Position numbers and translations under genes: made by a program. This document shows positions 8,678 through 17,507 of a DNA stretch of 64,000 nt, in pieces. The DNA comes from Caulobacteraceae bacterium (GTDB taxonomy: Bacteria; Pseudomonadota; Alphaproteobacteria; Caulobacterales; Caulobacteraceae), in the NCBI GenBank assembly GCA_027489335.1, contig JAIXZX010000005.1, positions 324,831 to 388,830 on the forward strand. The letters are read 5' to 3'. The notes under the pieces were generated by a model that saw only the letters and a program-made list of their open reading frames with translations, was not told where the DNA came from and did no database searches. Positions within the stretch are counted from its first letter, which is position 1. Every line of letters starts with the position of its first letter.

Positions 8678-9724
8678 GTGACCCCTGAACAGATCCGCTT
8701 CAGCCTTCTCTCCTGGTACGACGCCCACGCCCGGGACCTTCCCTGGCGGACTGGCCCGGCCGCCGGACAGGTCGGCGTCCGCTCCGATCCATACCGGGTC
8801 TGGCTGTCGGAGGTGATGCTGCAGCAGACGACGGTCCCCCATGCGGCCCCCTACTTCCTGAAGTTCACCGCCCGCTGGCCCACCGTGTCGGACTTGGCCT
8901 CCGCGCCGGACGATGAGGTGATGGCCGCCTGGGCTGGGCTTGGCTACTACGCCCGGGCCCGCAACCTGCTGGCCTGCGCCCGGGCGGTGGCGAACGACCA
9001 TGGTGGGGTGTTTCCGGACACCGAGGCGGGTTTGCGGGCGCTTCCCGGGCTTGGCCCCTATACGGCTGCGGCGGTTGCGGCGATCGCCTTCAATGAGGCG
9101 ACCAATGTGGTCGACGGCAATGTCGAGCGCGTGATGTCCCGGCTGTTCGCCGTCGAAACGCCCCTGCCGGCCGCCAAGCCAGAACTGAAGGCGCTGGCCG
9201 CCGCCCTGGTCCGGGACGAGCGCCCCGGCGACTGGGCCCAGGCGCTGATGGACCTGGGGGCCACGGTCTGCCGGCCCAAGTCGCCCTTGTGCGACCGCTG
9301 CCCCTTGACCGGCGCCTGTGCGGGCCTGGCCACCGGCGCGCCGGAGATCTATCCCCACAAGAGCGCCAAGGCGGCCCGGCCCCGTCGTCATGGGGTGGCC
9401 TACATCCTGACTCGCGGGGAAGAAGTCGCCCTGGTCCGCCGGCCGCCAAGGGGCCTGCTCGGCGGGATGCTCGGCCTGCCCACCAGCGACTGGCGCGCCG
9501 CCGCCTGGTCCGACGAGGAGGCGCTAGCCGATGCGCCCGTCCAGGCCGACTGGCGGAGCGCAGGCGAGGTGGAGCACGTCTTCACCCACTTCTCCCTGAC
9601 CCTGCGGCTGCTACGGGCCGAGGGCGCGGCTGAGGGTGTGATCTGGACGGCGAGGCGGGACCTCGACGCCCTGCCCAGCGTCTTTCTGAAGGCCGCCCGG
9701 GCGGGACTGTCAAACCTGCTGTAG
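8678..9724 (+). CDS. mutY: A/G-specific adenine glycosylase MutY
   Basis: This 348-residue repair enzyme removes adenine mispaired with 8-oxoguanine or guanine. Visible features: the catalytic Glu45 in SEVMLQQT, a helix-hairpin-helix ALPGLGPYTAAAV at 121-133, the catalytic Asp146 in VVDGNV, four cysteines at 198, 205, 208 and 214 spaced C-x6-C-x2-C-x5-C for the iron-sulfur cluster, and a C-terminal Nudix-like domain (about 235-348) that reads 8-oxoguanine. The start is GTG at 8678. After its stop an 89-base double-hairpin repeat separates it from the convergent ccrM gene. Confidence 0.96.
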   Translation: MTPEQIRFSLLSWYDAHARDLPWRTGPAAGQVGVRSDPYRVWLSEVMLQQTTVPHAAPYFLKFTARWPTVSDLASAPDDEVMAAWAGLGYYARARNLLACARAVANDHGGVFPDTEAGLRALPGLGPYTAAAVAAIAFNEATNVVDGNVERVMSRLFAVETPLPAAKPELKALAAALVRDERPGDWAQALMDLGATVCRPKSPLCDRCPLTGACAGLATGAPEIYPHKSAKAARPRRHGVAYILTRGEEVALVRRPPRGLLGGMLGLPTSDWRAAAWSDEEALADAPVQADWRSAGEVEHVFTHFSLTLRLLRAEGAAEGVIWTARRDLDALPSVFLKAARAGLSNLL

Positions 9725-9753
9725 GGCTTGCCCCCGCGCCCATCGCCCCACCG

Positions 9754-9842
9754 CCGTCATCCTGGGACCTGTGCCCAGGATCCCTCGTGACGCTTGCGCC
9801 CGCCATCGACAGGGATGCTCGGCACAAGGCCGAGCATGACGG
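9754..9842. repeat. Double-hairpin intergenic repeat, copy 1
   Basis: An 89-base element with complementary ends (CCGTCAT at 9754-9760 and ATGACGG at 9836-9842). It encloses two local hairpins, CCTGGG/CCCAGG in the left arm and GCTCGG/CCGAGC in the right arm. It lies between the convergent mutY and ccrM stops. A second element of 88 bases with the same ends and the same two-armed design lies at 12388-12475. Confidence 0.75.
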
Positions 9843-9879
9843 TGATGATCGAGCCCGAGGGTGACGAGACGTAAGAAGC

Positions 9880-10977
<1,098 letters not shown>

Positions 10978-10993
10978 TCAGATCTACAGAAGG

Positions 10994-10998
10994 GAATC
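10994..10998 (-). promoter_or_regulatory. GANTC site in the ccrM leader
   Basis: GATTC on the transcribed strand (GAATC on the plus strand) lies 26 bases before the ccrM start codon. It is the target sequence of the CcrM enzyme itself. In Caulobacter crescentus GANTC sites in the ccrM leader affect expression with methylation state, so this site may do the same here. Confidence 0.6.
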
Positions 10999-11035
10999 TT
11001 CCCCCATCGTGGTGAAGGGGCCGTTTCGAAACGTG

Positions 11036-11051
11036 GTGAACGAGGGGTTAA
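11036..11051 (-). promoter_or_regulatory. CtrA-like box in the ccrM promoter
   Basis: On the minus strand TTAA (11051-11048), seven bases, then TTCAC (11040-11036) matches the CtrA consensus TTAA-N7-TTAAC with one mismatch. It ends 67 bases before the ccrM ATG at 10968 and is oriented towards ccrM. Its first bases are the TAA stop codon of rnhB, so the stop codon and the regulator site share sequence. CtrA activation of ccrM is established in Caulobacter crescentus; its use here is inferred from the match and position. Confidence 0.7.
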
Positions 11052-11725
11052 GCCTCGGAGGCGGCGAGATCCTGGATTGGAAGGTCGCCGGTGATCCGCT
11101 CGCCCCGCAGCACCTTCTGAACCGGGGCCCAGGTGGTGCGGTGGATTTCACAGGGGCCCAGGCGCTCCAGGGCGCTGATATGGACCGGCGCGCCATAGCC
11201 CTTGTGGCCGGCGAAGCCGTAGCCCGGATAGCGGTCATCCATCTCGATCATCAGCCGGTCCCGGGCGACCTTGGCCAGAATCGAGGCCGCGGCGATGGAG
11301 AGCGACTTGCCGTCGCCGCCGATCACCGTCTTCACCGGGCAGGGCAGCTTGAAGGGATAGTTGCCGTCCACCAGGGCGAAGACCGGCGTCACGTCCAGCG
11401 CCTCGATGGCCCGGCACATGGCCAGACCCGCGGCGTGCAGGATGTTGAGCTCGCCGATCTCATCGACTGAGGCGAATCCGACGCCCCAGGCGATGGACGA
11501 AGCCTTGATCTCGATCTCCAGGCTTTCCCGAGCCTTGGCCGTCAGCTTCTTGGAGTCATTCAGGCCGGCGGGGATGCGCGCCGGATCGAGGATCACCGCC
11601 CCGGCGCTGACCGGGCCAGCCCAGGGGCCGCGGCCGGCCTCGTCCACGCCGCACACGGGCGAGGGGCAGGCGGTCTCCAGCAGCAGGTCCGGGACAACGA
11701 GAAGGGAGGCGGGCTTGCGGGCCAT
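11048..11725 (-). CDS. rnhB: Ribonuclease HII
   Basis: The 225-residue enzyme cuts the RNA strand of RNA-DNA hybrids and removes single ribonucleotides from DNA. The N-terminal motif [16 protein letters not shown] carries the first catalytic pair Asp28-Glu29, and the conserved stretches [24 protein letters not shown] and [20 protein letters not shown] follow in the right order. The family is usually about 200-220 residues, so the gene is complete. Its ATG overlaps the TGA stop of tag by one base, which points to coupled translation, and its TAA stop lies inside the CtrA-like box of ccrM. Confidence 0.96.
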   Translation of the reverse strand: MARKPASLLVVPDLLLETACPSPVCGVDEAGRGPWAGPVSAGAVILDPARIPAGLNDSKKLTAKARESLEIEIKASSIAWGVGFASVDEIGELNILHAAGLAMCRAIEALDVTPVFALVDGNYPFKLPCPVKTVIGGDGKSLSIAAASILAKVARDRLMIEMDDRYPGYGFAGHKGYGAPVHISALERLGPCEIHRTTWAPVQKVLRGERITGDLPIQDLAASEA

Positions 11726-12315
11726 CAGGCGCTCATAGCCGCGACCTGGTCATGACGGAAGCAGCAGGTGAGGTGGTCGTTCACCATGCCGACGGCCTGC
11801 ATGAAGGCGTAGACGATCACCGGGCCGACGAACTTGTAGCCCTGGGCCTTCAGGGCCTTGGACACCTCCACCGCGAGCGGCGTCTGGGCCGGGACCTGGC
11901 CGATCTCGCTCCACTGGTTCTGGATCGGCTTGCCGTCGGTGAAGGCCCACAGGAAGCTCGACAGGTCCTGGCCCTTCTCGCGCATGTCCAGATAGATCCG
12001 CGCGCTGGCGATGGCCGCGTCGATCTTGGCGTTGGAGCGCACGATGCCGGCGTTCCCCATCAGCCGGGCGCGGTCGGCCTCGCCGAACCGGGCGACGATC
12101 TCGGGATCAAAGCCGGCGAAGGCCTCGCGGAACGCCTCACGCTTGCGCAGGATGGTGATCCAGGAGAGCCCGGCCTGGAAGCCGTCGAGCACCAGCTTCT
12201 CCCAGAGCGCGCGGGGGTCATACTCCGGCACCCCCCAATCGGTGTCGTGATAGGCCTCGTACAGCGGGTCCCCCGCCATGCCACGCCAACCGCATCGAAT
12301 CAGGTCGCTGCTCAT
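11725..12315 (-). CDS. tag: DNA-3-methyladenine glycosylase I
   Basis: A 196-residue base-excision repair enzyme of the Tag family. The N-terminal RCGW and the stretch [34 protein letters not shown] are diagnostic; the zinc ligands are expected from the first cysteine and C-terminal residues (CCFRH). The ATG at 12315 was chosen because it gives the usual [10 protein letters not shown] start; the frame runs further upstream to 12381 without family similarity. It heads the tag-rnhB pair, and an 88-base double-hairpin repeat lies upstream of it. Confidence 0.94.
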   Translation of the reverse strand: MSSDLIRCGWRGMAGDPLYEAYHDTDWGVPEYDPRALWEKLVLDGFQAGLSWITILRKREAFREAFAGFDPEIVARFGEADRARLMGNAGIVRSNAKIDAAIASARIYLDMREKGQDLSSFLWAFTDGKPIQNQWSEIGQVPAQTPLAVEVSKALKAQGYKFVGPVIVYAFMQAVGMVNDHLTCCFRHDQVAAMSA

Positions 12316-12387
12316 GGGCGGAGTCTCGCCGGGGCGTTCCGGGGTCGCAAGGGTGAGCGCGTTCTCCCTCACGCCAAACACGCTTCT

Positions 12388-12475
12388 CCGTCATGGTCGG
12401 GCTTGACCCGACCATCCATGAACACTGGCGAGCGGCTGTGTGCATGGACCCTCGGGTCAAGCCCGAGCGTGACGG
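12388..12475. repeat. Double-hairpin intergenic repeat, copy 2
   Basis: An 88-base element that begins CCGTCAT (12388-12394) and ends GTGACGG (12469-12475). The left arm folds as GGTCGGG-CTTGA-CCCGACC and the right arm as CTCGGG-TCAAG-CCCGAG; inner segments CCATCCATG and CATGGACC also pair. The ends, size and design match the element at 9754-9842, while the arm sequences differ. It lies between the ygfZ stop and the tag start. Confidence 0.75.
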
Positions 12476-12478
12476 GGA

Positions 12479-13303
12479 TTAGGGTTTGAGCGCCCGCTCG
12501 AACCAGTCCGGCCGCACCACCTGCACCGGCCGGCCGTCCACGGTGAGGTCGGCGCCCTCGATCCGGTCCAGGCGCAGCGAGGCCATGGCCAGGCCGTCTG
12601 CGCCGCTCAGCACCTGGCCGGCCCGCAACTCGCCGGCCAGCACCTCGGCGCCAGGCGCGGGCAGAGCCCCGTCGAAGGCCAGGGGCAGGAAGCGGGTCTT
12701 CACCGTGCCGCGGCGTTTCATGCGCGAGGTGGTCTCCTGGCCGACGAAGCAGCCCTTCTTGAAGTCGATGCCGTTCAGCAGGTCGAAATTCGCCTCGATG
12801 GGATAGGTTTGCTCGATCCCCCAGTCGGCGGGGCCCGGAACGCCCAGGGACCTGGCGAAGGCGGCGTAGTCTGCCTGATCGCCCTCGGCCGCGCCCCGCG
12901 GGGCGGGCAGGCCATAGCCCCGCCAGCCCAGCTCTGACAGCCGCGGGTCGGCCAGCCAGCCGTCGCCGGGCGCCTCCCCCTCGCCGAACAGGACCGCGAT
13001 CTCGGCCTCGTCCGGGGCGATCGTCACCTTGGCGCGCAGGCGATAGATCATCAGCCGCTGCAGGATCGCGTCCCGGTGCTCAGCGGCCACATCCAGCCAG
13101 CAGCCGTCTTCGCGGCCGATCACGAACAGGTCGTAGAGCACCTTGCCCTGGGGGGTCAGCAGGGCGCCGAAGCGGATCTCGCCCACGGCCAGGGTTTCGA
13201 CATTCTGGCTGATCAGATTGTGCAGGAAGTCCCGCCAGTCGGCCCCGCCCAGGGCGATCACGGCGCGGCTGCGCAGGCGGACATAGCTCGGGGTCTGGAC
13301 CAT
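12479..13303 (-). CDS. ygfZ: Folate-binding protein YgfZ
   Basis: The 274-residue protein belongs to the GcvT-like YgfZ/IBA57 family, which helps make or repair iron-sulfur clusters with folate as a helper. The family signature KGCFVGQE is present near residues 185-192. The N-terminal stretch RAVIALGGADWRDFLHNLISQNV and the segment GALLTPQGKVLYDLFV are also typical. It starts with ATG at 13303 and is transcribed away from the glycosyltransferase gene, 61 bases between starts. Confidence 0.93.
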   Translation of the reverse strand: MVQTPSYVRLRSRAVIALGGADWRDFLHNLISQNVETLAVGEIRFGALLTPQGKVLYDLFVIGREDGCWLDVAAEHRDAILQRLMIYRLRAKVTIAPDEAEIAVLFGEGEAPGDGWLADPRLSELGWRGYGLPAPRGAAEGDQADYAAFARSLGVPGPADWGIEQTYPIEANFDLLNGIDFKKGCFVGQETTSRMKRRGTVKTRFLPLAFDGALPAPGAEVLAGELRAGQVLSGADGLAMASLRLDRIEGADLTVDGRPVQVVRPDWFERALKP

Positions 13304-13364
13304 GGAGCACCACTTAGGATCGCGGCGGCTCGCGCGCCAGCCGCAGGCCCTCTATAACCGGCAG

Positions 13365-14354
13365 ATGACGCAAGGGTCCTTCCCCATCCTGTTCATCACC
13401 GCCACCCGGATCGGGGATGCGGTGCTGTCCTCCGGCCTGCTGGCCAAGCTGCGCGAAGAGATTCCGAACGCCCGCTTCACCATCGTCGCGGGGCCGGCGG
13501 CCGCGCCCCTGTTCGCCGACACCCCGGGGCTGGACGAGGTGATCATTCTGCGCAAGGCCCGTAACGGCGGGCACTGGCTGGCCCTCTGGCGGCAGGTCCG
13601 CAGGCGGCGCTGGGGCCTGGTTGTCGATCTGCGCGGCTCGGCCATGGCGAGCTTCGTGCGCACAAAGCGCCGGGCGGTGTTCCGCCGACAGCCTGGCCCG
13701 CCGGTCCACAAGGTGATCGAGGCCGCCCGGCTGTTGAAGCTGGAGGATGAGCCGCCGGCCCCGCACCTCTTTATCAGCCCGGAGACCGAAGCCGCCGCCG
13801 CCGACCTGACCCGGGGCGAGGGGCCGATCCTGGCGCTGGCGCCCGCGGCCAACTGGGTGGGCAAGACCTGGCCGCTGGAACGCTTCGCCCAGCTCGCCAT
13901 CCGCCTGCTCGGCGAGGGCGGCGCCCTGCATGGCGCGCGGCTGATGGTGCTGGGATCGCCCGATGACACGGGCGTGGTGGCGTCTCTGCGGCATGTGGTT
14001 CCCAAGCACAGGTTCATCGACCTGGTGGGCAAGGCCGACCTGCTGACCGGCTATGCGGCGTTGCGTCATGCACGGCTGTTCGTCGGCAATGATTCAGGGC
14101 TGATGCACCTGGCCGCGGCGGCCGGCGCGCCGACGCTGGGCCTGTTTGGCCCTTCGGACGACACCCTCTACGCCCCCTGGGGCCCGCACACCCGCGTGGT
14201 GCGCGGCGCCCGCAGTTTCGAACAGATTCGCCTGCAGGACCCCGACCTCAACCAGAGCTTCTGTCACATGATGGATCTCAGCGTCGACACGGTGGCCCAG
14301 GCTGCTAATCAACTGCTGAAGCAGACGGAGATGAGCCATGGCCGCCACCTATGA
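13365..14354 (+). CDS. Glycosyltransferase family 9 protein (heptosyltransferase-like)
   Basis: A 329-residue GT-B fold enzyme of family 9, related to the ADP-heptose transferases that build the lipopolysaccharide inner core at the cytoplasmic face of the inner membrane. Visible are the N-terminal FITATRIGDAVLSSGLLAKL, the central LALAPAANWVGKTWPLERFA, and FVGNDSGLMHLAAAAGAPTLGLFGPSD, where the family binds the nucleotide sugar. ATG at 13365 was chosen since it directly precedes the family's first strand; a start at 13302 would overlap the ygfZ start. The last 17 bases overlap the dihydroorotase-like gene, suggesting an operon. The acceptor cannot be told from the sequence. Confidence 0.88.
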   Translation: MTQGSFPILFITATRIGDAVLSSGLLAKLREEIPNARFTIVAGPAAAPLFADTPGLDEVIILRKARNGGHWLALWRQVRRRRWGLVVDLRGSAMASFVRTKRRAVFRRQPGPPVHKVIEAARLLKLEDEPPAPHLFISPETEAAAADLTRGEGPILALAPAANWVGKTWPLERFAQLAIRLLGEGGALHGARLMVLGSPDDTGVVASLRHVVPKHRFIDLVGKADLLTGYAALRHARLFVGNDSGLMHLAAAAGAPTLGLFGPSDDTLYAPWGPHTRVVRGARSFEQIRLQDPDLNQSFCHMMDLSVDTVAQAANQLLKQTEMSHGRHL

Positions 14355-15672
14355 CCTGATCGTCCATGGGGGCGAGGTGGTGAACCATGACGGCCGCGGG
14401 GCCGCCGATATCGGGGTGCGGGGCGGCAAGGTCGTCGCCATCGGCGACCTCTCCCAGGCCTCCGCGGCCGAGCGCTTTGACGCCACGGGGCTCCACGTCC
14501 TGCCCGGCGTCATCGACACCCAGGTGCATTTCCGCGAGCCGGGCCTGGAGTGGAAGGAAGATCTGGAGAGCGGCTCGCGCGGGGCGGTGCTGGGCGGCGT
14601 GGTCGCCGTCTTCGAGATGCCCAACACAGAGCCCACCACCACCGATCCCGATGCTCTGGCCGACAAGCTGGCGAGGGCCAAGGGCCGGATGCACTGCGAC
14701 CACGCCTTCTATGTGGGCGGCACCCATGAGAATGCGAGCTTCCTGGGCGAGCTGGAACGGCTGCCCGGCTGCTGCGGGATCAAGGTGTTCATGGGCGCGT
14801 CGACCGGCACCCTGCTGGTGCAGGACGACGAGGGCGTCGAGCAGGTGCTGCGCCATGTGAACAGGCGGGCGGCCTTCCACTCCGAGGACGAATACCGCCT
14901 GGCTGATCGGCGGAGCCTGGCGCGCACCGGCGACTGGACCAGCCATCCCGAGGTGCGCGACGCCCAGGCCGCCATCGAGTCCACTGAGCGCCTGCTGCGG
15001 ATCGCCCGCAAGCTCGGCAAGCGCATCCACGTCCTGCACGTGACCACGGCGGAAGAGGTCGAGATTCTGGCCCGCAACAAGGACGTGGCCAGCGTCGAGA
15101 TGACCCCCCAACACCTGACCCTGGAAGGCCCCGAGGCCTATGAGCGGCTGAAGGGCTTCGCCCAGATGAACCCGCCGATCCGTGACGCCGCCCATCGCGC
15201 CGGTCTCTGGCGGGGTCTGGCGGCCGGGGTCACCGACGTCATCGGCTCTGACCACGCCCCCCACACCCGCGAAGAGAAGGCCAGGCCCTATCCCGCCTCG
15301 CCCTCGGGCATGCCGGGCGTGCAGACCCTGGTGCCGGTCATGCTGACCCATGTGGCCGAGGGGCGCCTGTCCCTGGAGCGGTTCGTGGACCTGACCAGCC
15401 ACGGCGCCAACCGGCTGTTTGGCCTGGCCGACAAGGGCCGGCTGGCGGTGGGCTATGACGCCGACCTGACCATCGTCGATCTGAAGGCCCGGCGGACCAT
15501 CACCCACGCCGCCCAGGCCAACCGCGCCGGCTGGACCCCCTTCGACGGCATGGAGGCCAAGGGCTGGCCCATGGCCACCATTATCCGCGGCCGGGTGGTC
15601 ATGCGCGACGACGAGGTGGTGGCCGAGGGGACGGGGGAGCCCGTCCGCTTCGCTGAGACCCTGGCGGGCTGA
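14338..15672 (+). CDS. pyrC: Dihydroorotase-like amidohydrolase with altered HxH motif
   Basis: A 444-residue amidohydrolase of the dihydroorotase type, expected to close carbamoyl-aspartate to dihydroorotate in pyrimidine synthesis. The substrate residues are in place (Arg66 in HFREPG, the asparagine in EMPNT). So are the bridging lysine (Lys149 in GIKVFMG), His181, His234 and Asp305 (GSDHAPH). The first metal-binding histidine of the usual DxHxH motif is replaced by Gln62 (DTQVHFREPG, codon CAG). I recall similar Q-x-H sequences in other alphaproteobacterial proteins annotated as dihydroorotase, so it is probably a natural subgroup. It overlaps the glycosyltransferase gene by 17 bases. No other pyrimidine gene is nearby. 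Confidence 0.82.
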   Translation: MAATYDLIVHGGEVVNHDGRGAADIGVRGGKVVAIGDLSQASAAERFDATGLHVLPGVIDTQVHFREPGLEWKEDLESGSRGAVLGGVVAVFEMPNTEPTTTDPDALADKLARAKGRMHCDHAFYVGGTHENASFLGELERLPGCCGIKVFMGASTGTLLVQDDEGVEQVLRHVNRRAAFHSEDEYRLADRRSLARTGDWTSHPEVRDAQAAIESTERLLRIARKLGKRIHVLHVTTAEEVEILARNKDVASVEMTPQHLTLEGPEAYERLKGFAQMNPPIRDAAHRAGLWRGLAAGVTDVIGSDHAPHTREEKARPYPASPSGMPGVQTLVPVMLTHVAEGRLSLERFVDLTSHGANRLFGLADKGRLAVGYDADLTIVDLKARRTITHAAQANRAGWTPFDGMEAKGWPMATIIRGRVVMRDDEVVAEGTGEPVRFAETLAG

Positions 15673-15731
15673 GGGGCATAGACCGCCCGCGCCCCCTTTG
15701 CAGGCGCCGGAATGGGCGTCCATAAAGTCAC

Positions 15732-17507
15732 ATGGACGCAAAGCTTCGCATCGAGACGGCCCCCTTCCGCGATCCGCGCTATGCGGCTAGGCGACTGGAG
15801 GTCGAGCGCCGGGCGGACGGGACCCTGGTTCTGGCCAATCCCACGCCCTTCTCCCAGGATTTCCAGACCGCGCTCGACGCCCTGGACCATTGGCGGGCCG
15901 CCGCGCCCGATCGGGTCTGGCTGGCCGAACGCGCCGGGGAGGGCTGGCGGACGCTGACCTATGGCGAGGCCTGGCATGCGGTCACCCATCTGGCCGGCGG
16001 CCTGACGGCGCGGGGCCTGGTGGGGCCGCGGCCGATCCTGATCCTGGCGCATAACGGGATCGACCATGCGCTTTTGATGTATGCGGCCATGAGCCAGGGT
16101 ACGCCCGTGGCGCCAGTTTCCCCGCAATATGGACTGGGTGGCGCCAATCTCGCCCGCCTGACCCATGCCTGCGAGGTGCTGCGGCCTGCCGCGGTGTTCA
16201 CTGAGGACGCCGAACGCTTCGCCACCGGCCTTTCGGCGGAGGTGCTGTCGGGCCTGCCGGTGGTGGCGGCCCACAATGGCCGCCCCGGTCACATCACTCT
16301 GGCCGAGCTCTATGGCGCGCCTCTGTCGCCGGCCGCCCGGCCAGACCACCACGCCAAATACCTGCTGACCTCAGGCTCCACCGGCCTGCCCAAGGCGGTG
16401 ATCATCACCCAGCAGGCTCTGGCCCTCAACTCGGCCCAGATCGCCGCCTGTTTCGAGGATGACGAGCCGCCGGTGATGGTCAATTCCGCCCCCTGGAGCC
16501 ATAGCCTGGGGGCCAACTCCATCCTGCACATGGCCGCCACGCGGGGGGGTACGCTCCATATCGACGCCGGCCAGCCCACGGCGGCGCGGTTTTCTGAGAC
16601 GGTTCGGAACCTGCGGGAGATCGCGCCGACCTATCACAACATGGTGCCCGCCGGCTGGATGCTGCTGGTCGATGAACTGGAGAAGGATGAGGCGCTCGCC
16701 CGAACCTTCTTCTCCCGGGTCCGGCTGATGCAGTATGGCGGCGCCAGCCTTGGTCAGGACGTCAGCGATCGCATCCAGGCCGTGGCCGTCCGCACGGTGG
16801 GCGAGAAAATCAGTTTCGCCAGCGGCTATGGGGCGACCGAGACCGGGCCCACCGCCTGCAATGTCCACTGGCCCAATGACCGCATGGGTCTGATCGGCCT
16901 GCCTGTGCCCGGTACGGCGGTGAAGTTGGTTCCGGTCGCCGGCAAGCTCGAGTTCCGGGTCAAGGGGCCGCAGGTCAGCCCTGGCTACCTCGGCCGTCCG
17001 GAGCTGTCGGCCCAGTCCTTCGACGAGGACGGCTTCTACATCCTCGGTGATGCGGCGCGCCTGGTGGAGGCAGATCATCCCGAGGCTGGCCTGGCCTTCG
17101 ACGGCCGTATCTCGGAGAATTTCAAACTGGCCAGCGGCACCTTCGTCGCCGTGGGCGAGGTGCGGATCGCCGCCCTCTCGGCGGTCGGCGGCGCGGTCAC
17201 CGATGCGGTGGTGTGCGGCGAGGGGCAGGCCTCACTTGGCCTGATGTTCTATCCCGATCCCCGCAGGTCCCGGGACGAGGTGGAGGCTGCTGTCCGCAAC
17301 GGTCTCGCCGCCTACAACGCCAGTGCTCGCGGCGGCGGCCGGATCGCCCGCGCGCTTGTCCTGCCCGACGGGCCGGATGGCGCGTCCGGCGAGATCACCG
17401 ACAAGGGCTATATCGCCCAGGCCCTGGCCCGCACCCGCCGCGCAGACGCGCTGTCGCGCCTCTTCGCCGATCCCCCACCCCCCGAAGTGATGGTGTTTGA
17501 CCAATGA
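15732..17507 (+). CDS. AMP-dependent acyl-CoA synthetase (feruloyl-CoA synthetase-like)
   Basis: The 591-residue enzyme belongs to the adenylate-forming superfamily, which activates a carboxylic acid as acyl-AMP and then acyl-CoA. Visible are the phosphate loop LLTSGSTGLPKAV near residue 215, the motif GYGATETGPTACNV near 370, and the acyl-AMP region ILGDAARL with DGRISENFKLASGTFV near 440-475. The N-terminus (RRADGTLVLANP and the following lines) resembles feruloyl-CoA synthetases, so an aromatic or long hydrophobic acid is a plausible substrate, but this is inference. The stop overlaps the start of the next gene as ATGA, so the two proteins are probably made together. Confidence 0.85.
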   Translation: MDAKLRIETAPFRDPRYAARRLEVERRADGTLVLANPTPFSQDFQTALDALDHWRAAAPDRVWLAERAGEGWRTLTYGEAWHAVTHLAGGLTARGLVGPRPILILAHNGIDHALLMYAAMSQGTPVAPVSPQYGLGGANLARLTHACEVLRPAAVFTEDAERFATGLSAEVLSGLPVVAAHNGRPGHITLAELYGAPLSPAARPDHHAKYLLTSGSTGLPKAVIITQQALALNSAQIAACFEDDEPPVMVNSAPWSHSLGANSILHMAATRGGTLHIDAGQPTAARFSETVRNLREIAPTYHNMVPAGWMLLVDELEKDEALARTFFSRVRLMQYGGASLGQDVSDRIQAVAVRTVGEKISFASGYGATETGPTACNVHWPNDRMGLIGLPVPGTAVKLVPVAGKLEFRVKGPQVSPGYLGRPELSAQSFDEDGFYILGDAARLVEADHPEAGLAFDGRISENFKLASGTFVAVGEVRIAALSAVGGAVTDAVVCGEGQASLGLMFYPDPRRSRDEVEAAVRNGLAAYNASARGGGRIARALVLPDGPDGASGEITDKGYIAQALARTRRADALSRLFADPPPPEVMVFDQ

